Origin: Undaria pinnatifida
Taxonomy: Eukaryota > Sar > Phaeophyceae > Laminariales > Alariaceae
Length of the DNA: 64,000 bases
Assembly: GCA_012845835.1 (NCBI GenBank)
Contig: JABAKD010000029.1
Location: 12,973,892-13,037,891 of the forward strand
Direction: 5' to 3'
This document shows, in pieces, positions 33,649 through 42,025 of the stretch. Positions within the stretch are counted from its first letter, which is position 1, and every line of letters starts with the position of its first letter. The notes under the pieces were generated by a model. It was not told the origin of the DNA and searched no databases. It saw nothing but the letters and a program-made list of their open reading frames with translations. A program made the position numbers and the translations under genes.

Positions 33649-36600
33649 CCGCAACCACAGCCACCACATAAGACAGCAACACAGCAAAAACTGCAGTCTA
33701 TCCAGTCCACGCACTTCACACTTTATGCTCTACCTCAGGATCAGCGTCCAACCCTGCGAGCATCTCATCATCGCTGTCCACGTCCCCCTCGTCCTCCTCC
33801 TCTACCTCCTCTTCCTCCCCCGCCTCGTCCTCGTCCGAATCGACCTGTCGTCGTTCGTGATCAGGTTTTGGTTTGCACATAAATGGTGACATTTGTGTGG
33901 GGTTTTGCACATAAACAGTGGCGTTCGTGTGAGGTTTGCAAGCAATTGGTGGTGCTTGTTCTTTTAGGTGTACACAGAAATGGCGGCGTTTGTGTGAGGT
34001 TTGCACGCAAAATGGTGGCGTTGTTTATCCGCAACATGCGCAATCGAAGTATCACACGCAGCTTGCAAAGGTTACCCGCACGTGCTGCAGCGCGATCATA
34101 CTATCATTGACGGATGACAAGCATCGCATTCATCGCTTTATTGATCTGTGCAGTACAGATCCAACCCAGGAAACGCGTGCTATCAATAGATCATTCAGAT
34201 CATCAAGCTATCACCCGGCAACATGATCTACAGGCCATACAGATCATGTAGACACCAACATAATCTACAGGCCATGCAGATCATTTAGACCAGGGATCTG
34301 TCCGCACCTGGAGGACACAAACCATGACCAGGGATCTGGTCTGTCCTGTGTGCGGAGCCATGCTATACCTGTGCCCTCGGCCTCGAAGGGTCAAGAAAGA
34401 GTGCTTCGTGTAGTACCGTATAACACGCATGGTAGCACACCCCGGGGATAGCAATCTTTACCTTTGAAATAATATCACCGGGTGCGTTGTTGTTGTTATT
34501 GTTGTTGCTGTGGGGGGGGGGGTACCTAAGGGCAAGTGTGCTATCGTGTAATACGGTAACTACCGAACCGTTGAGTGTTGCCGAGGCCTTCACCCTGTGC
34601 CGCCAACTGGACGTCCCGCTATACGCAGAACGCGCGATCAAAAAATGTCTACACGCAGCTTGCGAACCTGACTTTCCAAAGGCCGATCTCATAGCCACGT
34701 TTTTCACTGCATTATAAAGTTACTCCGAGGTAGTAAACTATCTCCCCGTTACAACTCTTGCCAATGTAACCGGACCCAAAAGGGCTCAGAAATAGTCACA
34801 CGGGTTAGTGGTACCTACACGCATCATAGCACGCATAATAGCACACCCCGGGGATAAAAAAAAATGGTATTTCAAAATATATCACCGGGGTGTGCTGCTG
34901 GGGGGGGGGGGAGTGTTTGCTGTCGTTTCCATCAAGCGTGTTGTATATTAATCACCTCCCCGTTCAGTCTTGCCGATGCCTTCATCTGTGCGGCCAGCTC
35001 CGCGTCCTCCTCGCGCAGAGCCGCTCCAGCCGCTCGCCGCTGCTCCCTCGCCGCCTTCTTTCGCTGCGCCTGCTCCTCTCGCGCACGCGCGTACGCGGCT
35101 CCTGTCGGCTGCGTGACATCATCGATCACCGAGGGTTAGGGTTAGGGTCAGCGTTAGGGTCAGCGTTAGGGTCAGCGTTAGGGTCAGAATTAGGGTCAGC
35201 GTTAGGGTCAGAGTTAGGGTCAGCGTTAGGGTCAGAGATAGGGTCAGGGTCAGGGTCAAGGTTAGGGTAAGGGTCAGGGTCAGGGTCAAGGTTAGGATCA
35301 GGGTCAGGGTCAAGGTTAGGATCAGGGTTAGGGTAAGGGTAAGGTCAGCGTCACGGTCAAGGTTAGGGTTAGGTCTGGCTTAGGGTTACAGGGTTAGGGT
35401 CAACGTCAGGGTCAAGGCTAGGGTCAGCGTTAGGGTCAAGGTTAGCACACAACGCGTATTAAAATACGTGGAAGTGTGGTGAGCTAAAGCTTTATTTTTC
35501 CCCATCCGCCGGAGGATAAAAAAAAAAAAAAAAAGTTAGCGTCAGCGTTAAGATCGGCGCTAGGGTCATGGTCTGAGTGTTAGGGTCAGCTCCGGTCGGC
35601 TTCGTGGCATCATCGATCGCCGAGGGTTAGGTTTAAGGTCAGCATTAAGGTCAGGGTTGGGGGGTTTTATAGGAAAAGGGTTGAAAATGATCGTTTCACA
35701 GGGTGCCTGTGCGATTAAAATTACACATACCATGGTACGTTTCAAGCCCATGTAAATAAAAAGGACCAAAAAAAGCAATTTTTTTTCGTTTAAAGGGTTA
35801 GGGTTAGGGTTAGGGCTAGGGTTAGGGTTAGGGTTAGGGTTAGGGTTAGCGATATTGGGCTGGGTTTGAGGGACTGAAAAAAAATGTACCTGGTAGCAAT
35901 TTATTGTACTTGGTTTCAGACTGTCTGTGTAATCATCACCTCCCGATCAGGGCTCGGGCTAGCCTTAGCGTCAGGATTAGGGGGGGTGTGGGGAGGAGGA
36001 GGAGCAGGAGGATGAGAAGGAGGACGAGGAGGGGGTGGAAGGGGAGGACGAGGAGAAGGAGGGGGGGAGTGGGGCGTGTTCATACCATGTATAGCCGCCA
36101 TAGACCCCGAAATCCTACAGGGGGGGGAAGGAACGGGCCCGCATTCATTTGTTGCTTGCCTTAGCAATTTGGCCATTGGCAACGCATCCCTTTTGAAAAA
36201 AAAACTGGGCACCGTTCCTTCTCCTATAAGAGACACCTCCAACATCAGGGCTTTCGTTGCGTTTTTTTTTTTCCATGTCACACGAACAAAATGAAATGTT
36301 CTTCGCGTACAAGTGTCTTAACGTGCACAAAAAGGTATAACATCTGCCGTCTTATCTTATACCCCAAAGGGGGCCCAAGCTTGGCCTCATCACCTGCGCG
36401 TCGGAAGCGGCGTCGTACCCCTTGCCGCCGCTTTCGTACTTTTCCTGCAACTCCCCCACTGCACGGCCCATGCGGTCATTAACCTCGTTCGCTACCATCT
36501 CCTGCATGCTCGCCTGGGGAGTGGACGCGGGGGTGGGGGGCAGAGGGAAGCATAACCGTGAGGGGGGAAGGGGGGGGTACGCCTCACGGGGGGTGGTCGG

Positions 36601-37322
36601 GGGGGGGGGAGGAGGGGCGAGGGAGGGGAAGGAAGTGTGGGGGGGGGGCGTTGGGGAGGGGGGGTATCCTTCCGCCAGGAGGGGGGGGGGGGGGTAAGCG
36701 TCAGGGCGAAAGAGGGGGGGGCTAGGCGTTGGGGTGGGGTGGGGGGATGGGATGGGGCGGCGTCAGCAGAAGTCGCCTCTTCAAACAACCCTTCACAAAA
36801 GGTAGAGGTCTCTGGCCATTTTCGTTTCGGGTCGAGACTACAGCAGTATGCATGTTTACACCAGGTACAACGCAGCAGCACTGCTGCTAATGTCTTTTGT
36901 TAAGCAACGTTTGGTTGCCCTTTCACATGGTATTGTAGTGCAGCAGCACCGCACGTGGTACCAACGCGGTCCTTCCTCTTCCGGACTTCCGGACAGAGCG
37001 GTGTGCGGGTACTGCTGTACCGGTACTGCTACTGCTTGTACTGCCAGCTTGCTGTGTGCGCGTGTTGTCTTCGCTTTGCGGGTACAGCAGTACACTACTG
37101 CTGTACTGGTTGCTTGCCGTGGCTTACAGCAGTAGAGCTATGTACTCGCACGGGTACAGAAGTTCGGGGAATGTCTTACGTACGTACAGCAGGCCAATCT
37201 CCCAAAACTGGCTCAATTATTGGAGCTCCTTTTTGAATATATTTCCAAGCGTACCCTGCTACTGCTGCTGTGGGATGCAGCAGGCTCACCTCCTCTTGGT
37301 CGGCCCCGAGGGGGTCGACCAT
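28548..37322 (-). CDS. TXNDC9: TXNDC9-type phosducin-like thioredoxin protein (gene span, exons 1-8)
   Basis: Eight minus-strand exons join in frame to give about 284 residues. Order: start [11 protein letters not shown]; a helical segment with [20 protein letters not shown]; a Lys/Arg/Glu-rich helix; an acidic block ending [26 protein letters not shown] and AKGHGQ; then the thioredoxin fold ([60 protein letters not shown]). LD.D, RE.RM..MKK, KGHG and CKVMD..L follow the TXNDC9 family closely. Known members bind the CCT chaperonin and damp actin and tubulin folding. A single Cys (DFQRC) replaces the redox Cys-X-X-Cys, which is normal for the family. Every splice phase agrees. The protein is longer than human TXNDC9 through the basic and acidic inserts. 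The final exon is missing from the model. Confidence 0.93.
28802..28866 (-). pseudogene. Decayed duplicate of TXNDC9 exon 8
   Basis: The minus-strand reading [16 protein letters not shown] parallels [17 protein letters not shown] of exon 8 at roughly the same spacing, with nucleotide similarity over about 60 bp. It lies in intron 7, 105 bp upstream of the real exon, without usable splice sites. Confidence 0.65.
29347..29366. repeat. Perfect 20-bp palindrome (family D-type) in TXNDC9 intron 7
   Basis: GGCCACTCGCGCGAGTGGCC, preceded by GTACAGCA. The same palindrome with small changes occurs at 1744, 1888, 55100 and 56723. Confidence 0.9.
29450..29558 (-). CDS. TXNDC9: TXNDC9 exon 7
   Basis: 109 nt, phase 2 to 0, between TTTGCGCAG|GTGCAA and CTCCAG|GTCAGT. 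Encodes [20 protein letters not shown] and [17 protein letters not shown]. The CKVMD and (I/V)(D/N)AEK.PF motifs are diagnostic. Confidence 0.96.
29784..30078. mobile_element. Family H element in satellite, perfect 13-bp ends
   Basis: Left end CACACATTGGACA and right end TGTCCAATGTGTG are exact inverted copies. Inside are ATAGATCAT units, CCAACCCAGGGAACATGTGC and CGCCCGGCAACGTGAT, shared with copies at 27094, 34125 and 51128. Confidence 0.82.
30731..30915. mobile_element. Short TIR element, family J, in satellite
   Basis: Left end CTACGGTGGGGGTCGCCCAA and, on the other strand, right end CTTCAGTGGGGGTCCCCCGA, both followed by TAAGG. The interior repeats CCGCCTTA five times. It has no coding capacity. 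Confidence 0.75.
31410..31498 (-). CDS. TXNDC9: TXNDC9 exon 6
   Basis: 89 nt, phase 0 to 2, between CCTGTGTAG|TTCCGC and CCAACG|GTAAGC. Encodes [13 protein letters not shown] and [12 protein letters not shown], the first helix and strand of the thioredoxin fold. Confidence 0.94.
31519..31546. repeat. CAG/CGG trinucleotide run
   Basis: A short CAG then CGG run 20 bp upstream (minus strand) of TXNDC9 exon 6, inside the intron. Confidence 0.85.
31810..31936. repeat. (CAA)n and (AAGAAC)n microsatellite in TXNDC9 intron 5
   Basis: Compound CAA and AAGAAC repeat ending 21 bp from the exon 5 donor. The six-frame readings are homopolymers or dipeptide runs. Confidence 0.95.
31957..32043 (-). CDS. 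TXNDC9: TXNDC9 exon 5
   Basis: Twenty-nine codons, phase 0, between GGGGGAACAG|ATCCGC and GGCCAG|GTACGG. Encodes [14 protein letters not shown] and ends AKGHGQ, the segment that leads into the thioredoxin fold in all family members. Confidence 0.93.
32378..32700. repeat. Dispersed repeat family M, copy 1
   Basis: Shares the order TTCTGACC.GTTGA.CTCCTC, ACTAGCGCATA.., GAATGCCTTC.AAGTCATG and AATTC.TAGAAT.TGCTGCA with 53100-53420. The first part also matches 45030-45190. A short (GATGATGGAT)n run lies at 32577-32616. Confidence 0.6.
33340..33362. repeat. Poly(C) run
   Basis: An uninterrupted C run at the 5' side of the poly(A) retroposon, after a CT-rich stretch of about 250 bp. Confidence 0.95.
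33364..33643 (+). mobile_element. Poly(A)-tailed retroposon, longer copy
   Basis: Ends in an uninterrupted A run of about 30 nt (33613-33643). The 3' part (33541-33612) is almost identical to the copy at 35446-35534. Upstream is a 22-codon frame from ATG at 33467 ([20 protein letters not shown]) that stops just before the shared part. It could be a non-autonomous derivative keeping a short 5' ORF and 3' tail, or a retrocopy of a transcript. The true 5' end is not defined. Confidence 0.6.
33734..33844 (-). CDS. TXNDC9: TXNDC9 exon 4 (acidic)
   Basis: Thirty-seven codons, phase 0, between CGACGACAG|GTCGAT and CCTGAG|GTAGAG. A run of Glu and Asp is followed by [10 protein letters not shown], the family's conserved LD-D/E segment. 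Read-through of the donor would give a stop nine codons later. Confidence 0.88.
34125..34354. mobile_element. Family H element, left end degraded
   Basis: Carries GATCCAACCCAGGAAACG, ACCCGGCAACATGATCTACA, GACCAGGGATCTGTCCG and a right end GTCTGTCCTGTGTGCGG. It lies in TXNDC9 intron 3. Confidence 0.6.
34410..34610 (-). pseudogene. Decayed duplicate of TXNDC9 exon 3 and its donor
   Basis: Matches 34830-35000 over GCACACCCCGGGGAT, an AATATATCACCGGG stretch and the exon end. The minus reading [11 protein letters not shown] parallels [11 protein letters not shown] of exon 3. The duplicate's donor reads GGTTCG|GTAGTT. Confidence 0.65.
34956..35108 (-). CDS. TXNDC9: TXNDC9 exon 3
   Basis: Fifty-one codons, phase 0, between GTCACGCAG|CCGACA and GGGGAG|GTGATT. 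Encodes an Ala/Arg/Glu-rich helix ([19 protein letters not shown]) not found in the human protein. Its 3' half has a decayed duplicate at 34563-34608. Confidence 0.82.
35133..35445 (+). repeat. Degenerate telomere-type repeats in TXNDC9 intron 2
   Basis: Mixed TTAGGG, GTTAGGGTCAGC and GGGTCA units. The Thr-Leu open frame on the minus strand is repeat translation. The array resumes at 35540-35660. Confidence 0.9.
35446..35534 (+). mobile_element. Poly(A)-tailed retroposon, 5'-truncated copy inserted in telomere-type repeats
   Basis: 89 bp from CACACAACGCGTATTAAAAT to a run of about 18 A. It matches 33541-33630 almost exactly. It is flanked on both sides by GTTAG, and removing it gives an uninterrupted TTAGCGTCAGCG pattern like that of the array. 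Confidence 0.8.
35795..35850 (+). repeat. Interstitial (TTAGGG)n block
   Basis: About nine near-perfect TTAGGG units, one of them GCTAGGG. The block is within intron 2, so it is not a chromosome end. Confidence 0.95.
35985..36070 (+). repeat. G/A-rich low-complexity run
   Basis: GAGGA-type purine run in TXNDC9 intron 2. Confidence 0.8.
36394..36513 (-). CDS. TXNDC9: TXNDC9 exon 2
   Basis: Forty codons, phase 0 at both ends, between CTCCCCAG|GCGAGC and GCGCAG|GTGATG. Encodes the amphipathic N-terminal helix that begins [11 protein letters not shown]. Confidence 0.88.
36514..36770 (+). repeat. G-rich low-complexity run
   Basis: Multiple G runs of 6-12 directly upstream (minus strand) of exon 2. 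On the transcribed strand this is a C-rich, polypyrimidine-like region preceding the acceptor. Confidence 0.8.
37290..37322 (-). CDS. TXNDC9: TXNDC9 exon 1 (start)
   Basis: Eleven codons from ATG at 37322-37320, followed by a GAG|GTGAGC donor. A weaker alternative would extend upstream to an AG near 37343 (SKFDKFT before the Met). The Met was chosen because it begins MVDPLG, a natural family-like N-terminus. Confidence 0.75.
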
Positions 37323-38493
37323 CGTAAACTTGTCGAACTTAGACCTGACGCACCCCAGATCAGCAGCAGAATGCCGCATGCCGCGCCGAGCAGCCCCAAG
37401 AGAGCACAACGACAAGGATACAACACAAACGACAGCAGGGACATCAGTTCAGAAACGAGGATGTCATGCCACACGAAGACGGCGGTTTAGGCTTGTGACG
37501 GACGTCCGTCTAGACGCAATATACTAGGTTAAAAAATCGGAACTACTTCGGTGTGACTCTGGCAGCACCAAACAATGCCGTCTATGAGAGGGCAGTTAAG
37601 GCGTTGGACCAACACCCATAGCAGGCCAGATTGTCAGCCTGTCTGATGTGCGTATTTCGTATTACGTGTCTCGAGGCACTCGGCCAGGCCGGGTGGGGCT
37701 TAGGCTCTCCTTGACATTAGTGCCTCTCTTGGCCTGCTTTGCCTCTGCCTGGAATGGACCAAGCAACGCTTTGGGGAGGAAATGGTACCATTTGAGTCGG
37801 GCTGGTGCCATCTAATCCAACCTGTTGTTTGTTCGCGTACTCGCATCTGCCCGTACTCACATGGTCGCTGCAGCTTCTAAGCTTGGTCTTCCCGGTGTGC
37901 AGGTTGAGCGGCCACACGGGCCTGCACCTCCGAATTCAGCCCTCTGTGCTATACTCCGCCCCGTGCTCCCTTTGCTCTGCTTCGCCCTCGCACACAAAAC
38001 GACAATCGGCCAAGCTTTGATTTATTAGTAACACTTACTAAATCAATTACACGGTTTAATTCCAAGTGCTTCGTCGCCATGTCGGGAGTGCAGTGTTAAA
38101 AGAGCTACGAAAGTTTAAAAGGGTTCAAAAAATTCAAAAATCTGAAACCGTCAAGGTTTTTTCGACGAAGTGCATGCATCATACATGCATACCGGTACAG
38201 CAGTACAGCAGTCGTGGTACAGTCGTGGCGCCGCGTCAGTGTGGTGTACCCGATAGTGTATGGACCCAATACAGTGCGGTGAAGGTCGCATGTGACGACT
38301 TCAAGCAACTGTACATAGGACATGTAATATCCCGGGATAGTGCGCCGGGTACCAATGTAGTGCTGGTATTTGCGTCTGGCACGGAACCGGACTATTATTA
38401 ATAAAATACGAAGGAGTGCTGTAGTCTATATATACCCTTCAGGCGACTACGACAGTATGTACGTAAAATATAATAACAGTTTAGTATTAACAT
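37323..38493. other. Upstream side of TXNDC9; no gene recognised
   Basis: Presumed promoter side of TXNDC9. I see no TATA or other core element that I would defend. A family F-like fragment (GATAGTGTATGGACCC, GGATAGTGCGCCGGGTACC) lies near 38250-38350. Confidence 0.4.
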
Positions 38494-38961
38494 TTATATC
38501 CCAACGGCTCTTACGTTTCCGGACAAAGCTAAATCGGTGAAGAACACGGATCGTACGGAAAACACCGACGATTTTGACGTGATCGATTTATATTGATACA
38601 TATCAACGTTCGCATAACAGTTGCGCCGCGCGTCGTCGCTCCTCGACCCCTCACCCCGGTGCGAGAGCCATGAAGAGGGGGGTCGGGATGCAGCAGTAGA
38701 AGAGTTTAGTCTATACTTGGCATACCTGGTATGAGTTACCAGGTACATGGTGCGAAAGAAGCGTAACATCACAGCCGCCAACTCGTGCTGCATCTGAGGG
38801 TTTGTTTCCGGATCGCTCTCTGGTACTCTGTACTGCTGTTGTGTACCCTGGTACCTGGTACTCGGCATCACACGTGCAAAGTACTCGGGATTCTGGTAGT
38901 GGGAGTATGCTTGAATGCATATGAATATGAGTGTGAGTACAGCGACGTCAGCTGGACTCAC
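38494..38961 (-). CDS. Hypothetical ORF, possible exon
   Basis: A 155-codon minus-strand frame. The part from about 38900 to 38750 reads protein-like (SDPETNPQMQHELAAVMLRF, then FRTMYL) and is followed by CCTG|GTAACT, a possible donor. No family is recognised. If real, it belongs to another gene upstream of TXNDC9 on the same strand. Confidence 0.3.
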   Translation of the reverse strand: MSPADVAVLTLIFICIQAYSHYQNPEYFARVMPSTRYQGTQQQYRVPESDPETNPQMQHELAAVMLRFFRTMYLVTHTRYAKYRLNSSTAASRPPSSWLSHRGEGSRSDDARRNCYANVDMYQYKSITSKSSVFSVRSVFFTDLALSGNVRAVGI

Positions 38962-39784
38962 GCCGGCGTTGCGTCAACTGAAGGACTGTCGACACACGAT
39001 ATCTCCACCGACCACCACCACCGCCGCCACCACTGCCACCACCACCACCACCACCAGAAGCAGCCATCGAGTTGGTCCCAAGGTCGAGGGATGCCTTACC
39101 TGCAAGGTATGATACGTGGGGACGGGCTATCTTTCGAGCTGTCCGCCGTTCGCTGTACGTTTTCGTACCCAGGGATGGCCGCCCAAAATCGATCAGATAC
39201 GCGGTAATACCGGCCGTCTAATGCGAGCGTGCAGCAGCACGAATACTATGATGCTAACGTACGACACGACACACGACACACGACACACGACACACGACAC
39301 GACTTGTAGGTCTACAGCGATGTAGTTCGAGTGCATTCCCTGCTCCAGCAGCCCCAAATTGATTCGTGTGACAGATTGTGTACGAAAGCGTCATTTTATT
39401 TCGACATGTTTTGCCGTTAAATCCCCAAAGCTAATAATTCAGTTGAAGGATGTTCGAAACGCATTGCTATCACATCTTGTTCCTTCTTTTTTTGTGCCTG
39501 ATGAGTACGCGTAGTGCAGGACACCAGATGAGAAGCAGGGTAATAAGAAAACGAGGGTGGGATTTACAGGAAAATAAAGAAATTGGGAGTCGATATACTG
39601 ATATTAGTCTAGACTAATATATTAGTGTAGAACGTGCACCCAATATCAATTAAGAAGTCCAGCGTGGGTCAGCTTTCCAGTTATTATTACTAGATACTGG
39701 TAGGTGTTCTGTACTTTGGCCGATGTCTCTTCGGCATAGTCTACATGTTTTGATTGCACACCCGTGCAACTACCGCTAGCAACT
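38962..39784. other. No gene recognised; ACACG/CACGA simple repeat at 39260-39302
   Basis: CCA-rich run near 39010-39056 and a CACGACA repeat at 39260-39302. Otherwise unremarkable intergenic sequence. Confidence 0.4.
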
Positions 39785-40310
39785 ACAAGTATAGTTGTGG
39801 GTCAGTTGTCCAGGACGAGTGGTTGTCCAGGACAACTGGTTGCGCAGCTTTTTCAAAACGTAGTTTTCCAGGACGACTAGTTGCGCGGTTTTAAAAAAAA
39901 AGGTATTCGTCCAGGACAACTGGTCGTAGTTGTCCAGGACAACTAGTTGTTGTCTAGGACAACTAGTTGCGCAGCTTTTTAAAAAAATAGTTGTCCAGGA
40001 CAACAAGTTGCGGAGCTTTTTCAAAAGGTAGTTGTCCAGGACAACCAGTTGCGCAGCTTTTTAAAAAAAGGAGTTGTCCAGGACAACTAGTTGCGTAGCT
40101 TTTTTAAAGAGTAAGAGTAGTTGTCCAGGACAACTAGTTGGGCCGCTTTTCAAAGAGTAGTTTATGAAGTTATTCTAACGACGTCAGCTGTGAGCTCGAC
40201 GAGTTTAGGGTCGATACTCATGTTTGCAAGCTCCGTACGATAGCTGTCCACGACAACTAGTTGCGCGCACTTTCAAACCAGTGGTTGTCCAAACAACTGG
40301 CCTTTGGAAA
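39785..40310 (+). repeat. Dyad-unit array (family K), block 1
   Basis: About ten units of roughly 40 bp. Each contains the dyad AGTTGTCCAGGACAACT followed by AGTTGCGCAGCTTTTT and an A-rich spacer. A family A core fragment (40184-40245, inverted) interrupts the array. Confidence 0.9.
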
Positions 40311-40635
40311 CGGATATTTGCTTATACGTGTCGACAGGAGTTGACACAATATCTTCTTGTCATATGCGGCATGACGAGAACGGCGGGGGTTTCGGCGTTG
40401 GCGGGTGTTGGGTGTTTTGTTTGTTTGTTTGTGTTCTGGGTGGCTTCAGCTCTTGCGGAATTCCTGGCGTGCTAGCGTAAACAATAGACGCAATGACGTG
40501 GGAAACAAGTTGAGCGGAATTGCGACAACTAAGTGGTACGCTGGTTTGATGCAGCGATCCGCAGCCGGTTGCACACATCCGCGCTCGTTTTGGTTGTCGC
40601 ACATCATTTTTGTGTGCTGCTTTTTTCAAAGGCTG

Positions 40636-41346
40636 CGCCGCAACTAGTTGTCCTGAACAACTAGTTTTTAAAAAGTTGCGCAAATAGTTGTCCTGGACAA
40701 CCACTCTTGAAAAATGCTGTGTAATGCGTGAATAGTGGTTGGGGGGGGTTGGAGAAAGCCTAGCCCTGTGTCATCATGTAATAAAAATAAATTCGTACCC
40801 GCAAAGTACATAATCACATCATGGCAAAATCGAATGCGTGCATGCATGGGGGATACCTACCTTCATTGGGTGGGAAAGAAACCAAGCAACCGAGAAATAA
40901 ACCGAAATGCCGGCTATGTGGCGGCAACCGCTCCGCCGTCAGCCGAGCCCCCTACGTGATACAAATGCACGGAAGATTGTTCTTTCCCCCTTTGATGATG
41001 GGGGTGTCCTCTTCCGAGCATTGGTACCACGTAGGGGGCTCGGTTAACGGAGAGGTGGCCGCCACATGGCGATAATTTCGGTTCATTTCTCGGTTACTTG
41101 GTTTCTTTCCCCCCCAACGAGGGTGTCTCCCATGCATGCACGCGTTCGATTTTGCCATGATGTGAGAATGTACTTTCCCGGTACGAATTTATTGCCATTA
41201 CATCATGATAACACAGGGCTAAGTTTCCCCCGACCCCCCCACATCACTGTTAACGCATTACACAGCATTTTTTAAAAGTAGTTGTCCAGGGTAAACTAGT
41301 TGCACAGCTTTTTCAAAACTAGTTGTCCAGGACAACTAGTTGCGCT
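40636..41346. repeat. Fold-back palindrome with family K arms
   Basis: Centred near 40990. From the centre outward, both sides carry GAGCCCCCTACGTG, GGTTTCTTTCCCACC-type, ATGCATGCACGC, TTTTGCCATGATGTGA, GGTACGAATTTATT-type and AATGCTGTGTAATGCG-type sequence in inverted order, then family K units pointing outward. The left arm's units are reversed relative to block 1. The two open frames that begin MAKSNACMHG are mirror images from the two arms, not genes. Confidence 0.88.
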
Positions 41347-41708
41347 GCTTTAAACAAAAATAGTTATCCAGGGCAACTAGTTGCGCAGATGTTTAAATAC
41401 GCAGTTGTCCAGGACAACTAATTGCGCAGCTTTTTAGAAACGCAGTTGTCCAGGACAGCGAGCTGCGCAGCTGTTAAAAATAGCAGTTGTCCAGAACAAC
41501 TAGTTGCGCAGCTGCTAATAAAAGTATATAGGACAGCTAGCTGCGCAGCTGTTAAAAACAGTAGTTGTCCGGAACAACTAGTTGCGCAGCTGTTAATAAA
41601 AGTAAACAGTTGTCCAGGACATCTAGTTGCGCAGCTCATGAAAAAAATAGTTGTCCAGCACAACTAGTTGCGCAGCTTTTTCAAAGAGTGGTTGTCGGCC
41701 AGACAACT
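41272..41708 (+). repeat. Dyad-unit array (family K), block 3
   Basis: About ten units with AGTTGTCCAGGACAACTAG and TTGCGCAGCT. This block is the extended right arm of the fold-back. Confidence 0.9.
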
Positions 41709-41714
41709 GACAAC

Positions 41715-42025
41715 TGTCATAGCTGTACGGGGTGTGGTTGATTGTACTGGCGGGGACGCGACGGAGATGATCCATCGTAGATAGAGGAGTTCCATGCTGG
41801 ATAGAGATTCTGGTAGTGGGTTACCTGGTATAGGGATGTCGGCATGTTGTGTGATATTCACCTGCGCGTCTTGATGTCAATCGTTGCGTTTGGCTCCTTG
41901 TGAGACCGACGCAGGCTCGACGGTGGGACAACAAAATAGAAGAGGAAGTTCTGTGTCACCATCTTGAGTCATCACCACACCTTCCCGTGCCAGCTGCGTA
42001 TACACCTTCAGAGATCGATCAACAC
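41715..42025 (+). repeat. Probable 5' LTR of a non-autonomous element
   Basis: Begins TGTCATAGCTGTACGGGG. It shares with 44274-44596 the ordered blocks GTTGATTGTACT, GACGGAGATGA, CATCGTAGAT.GAGGAGTTCC, GGGATTCTGGTAGTGGG-like, CTCAGGCTCGACGG-like and GAGATCG.T.AACA. Identity is moderate, so the pair is old. Confidence 0.55.

Noticed and set aside
35795..35850. Chromosome end
   Set aside because: TXNDC9 exons lie in frame on both sides of the TTAGGG block.
39785..41708. CRISPR-like regular array
   Set aside because: The units are about 40 bp with a dyad and no unique spacers, and the sequence is eukaryotic. A fold-back repeat explains it.
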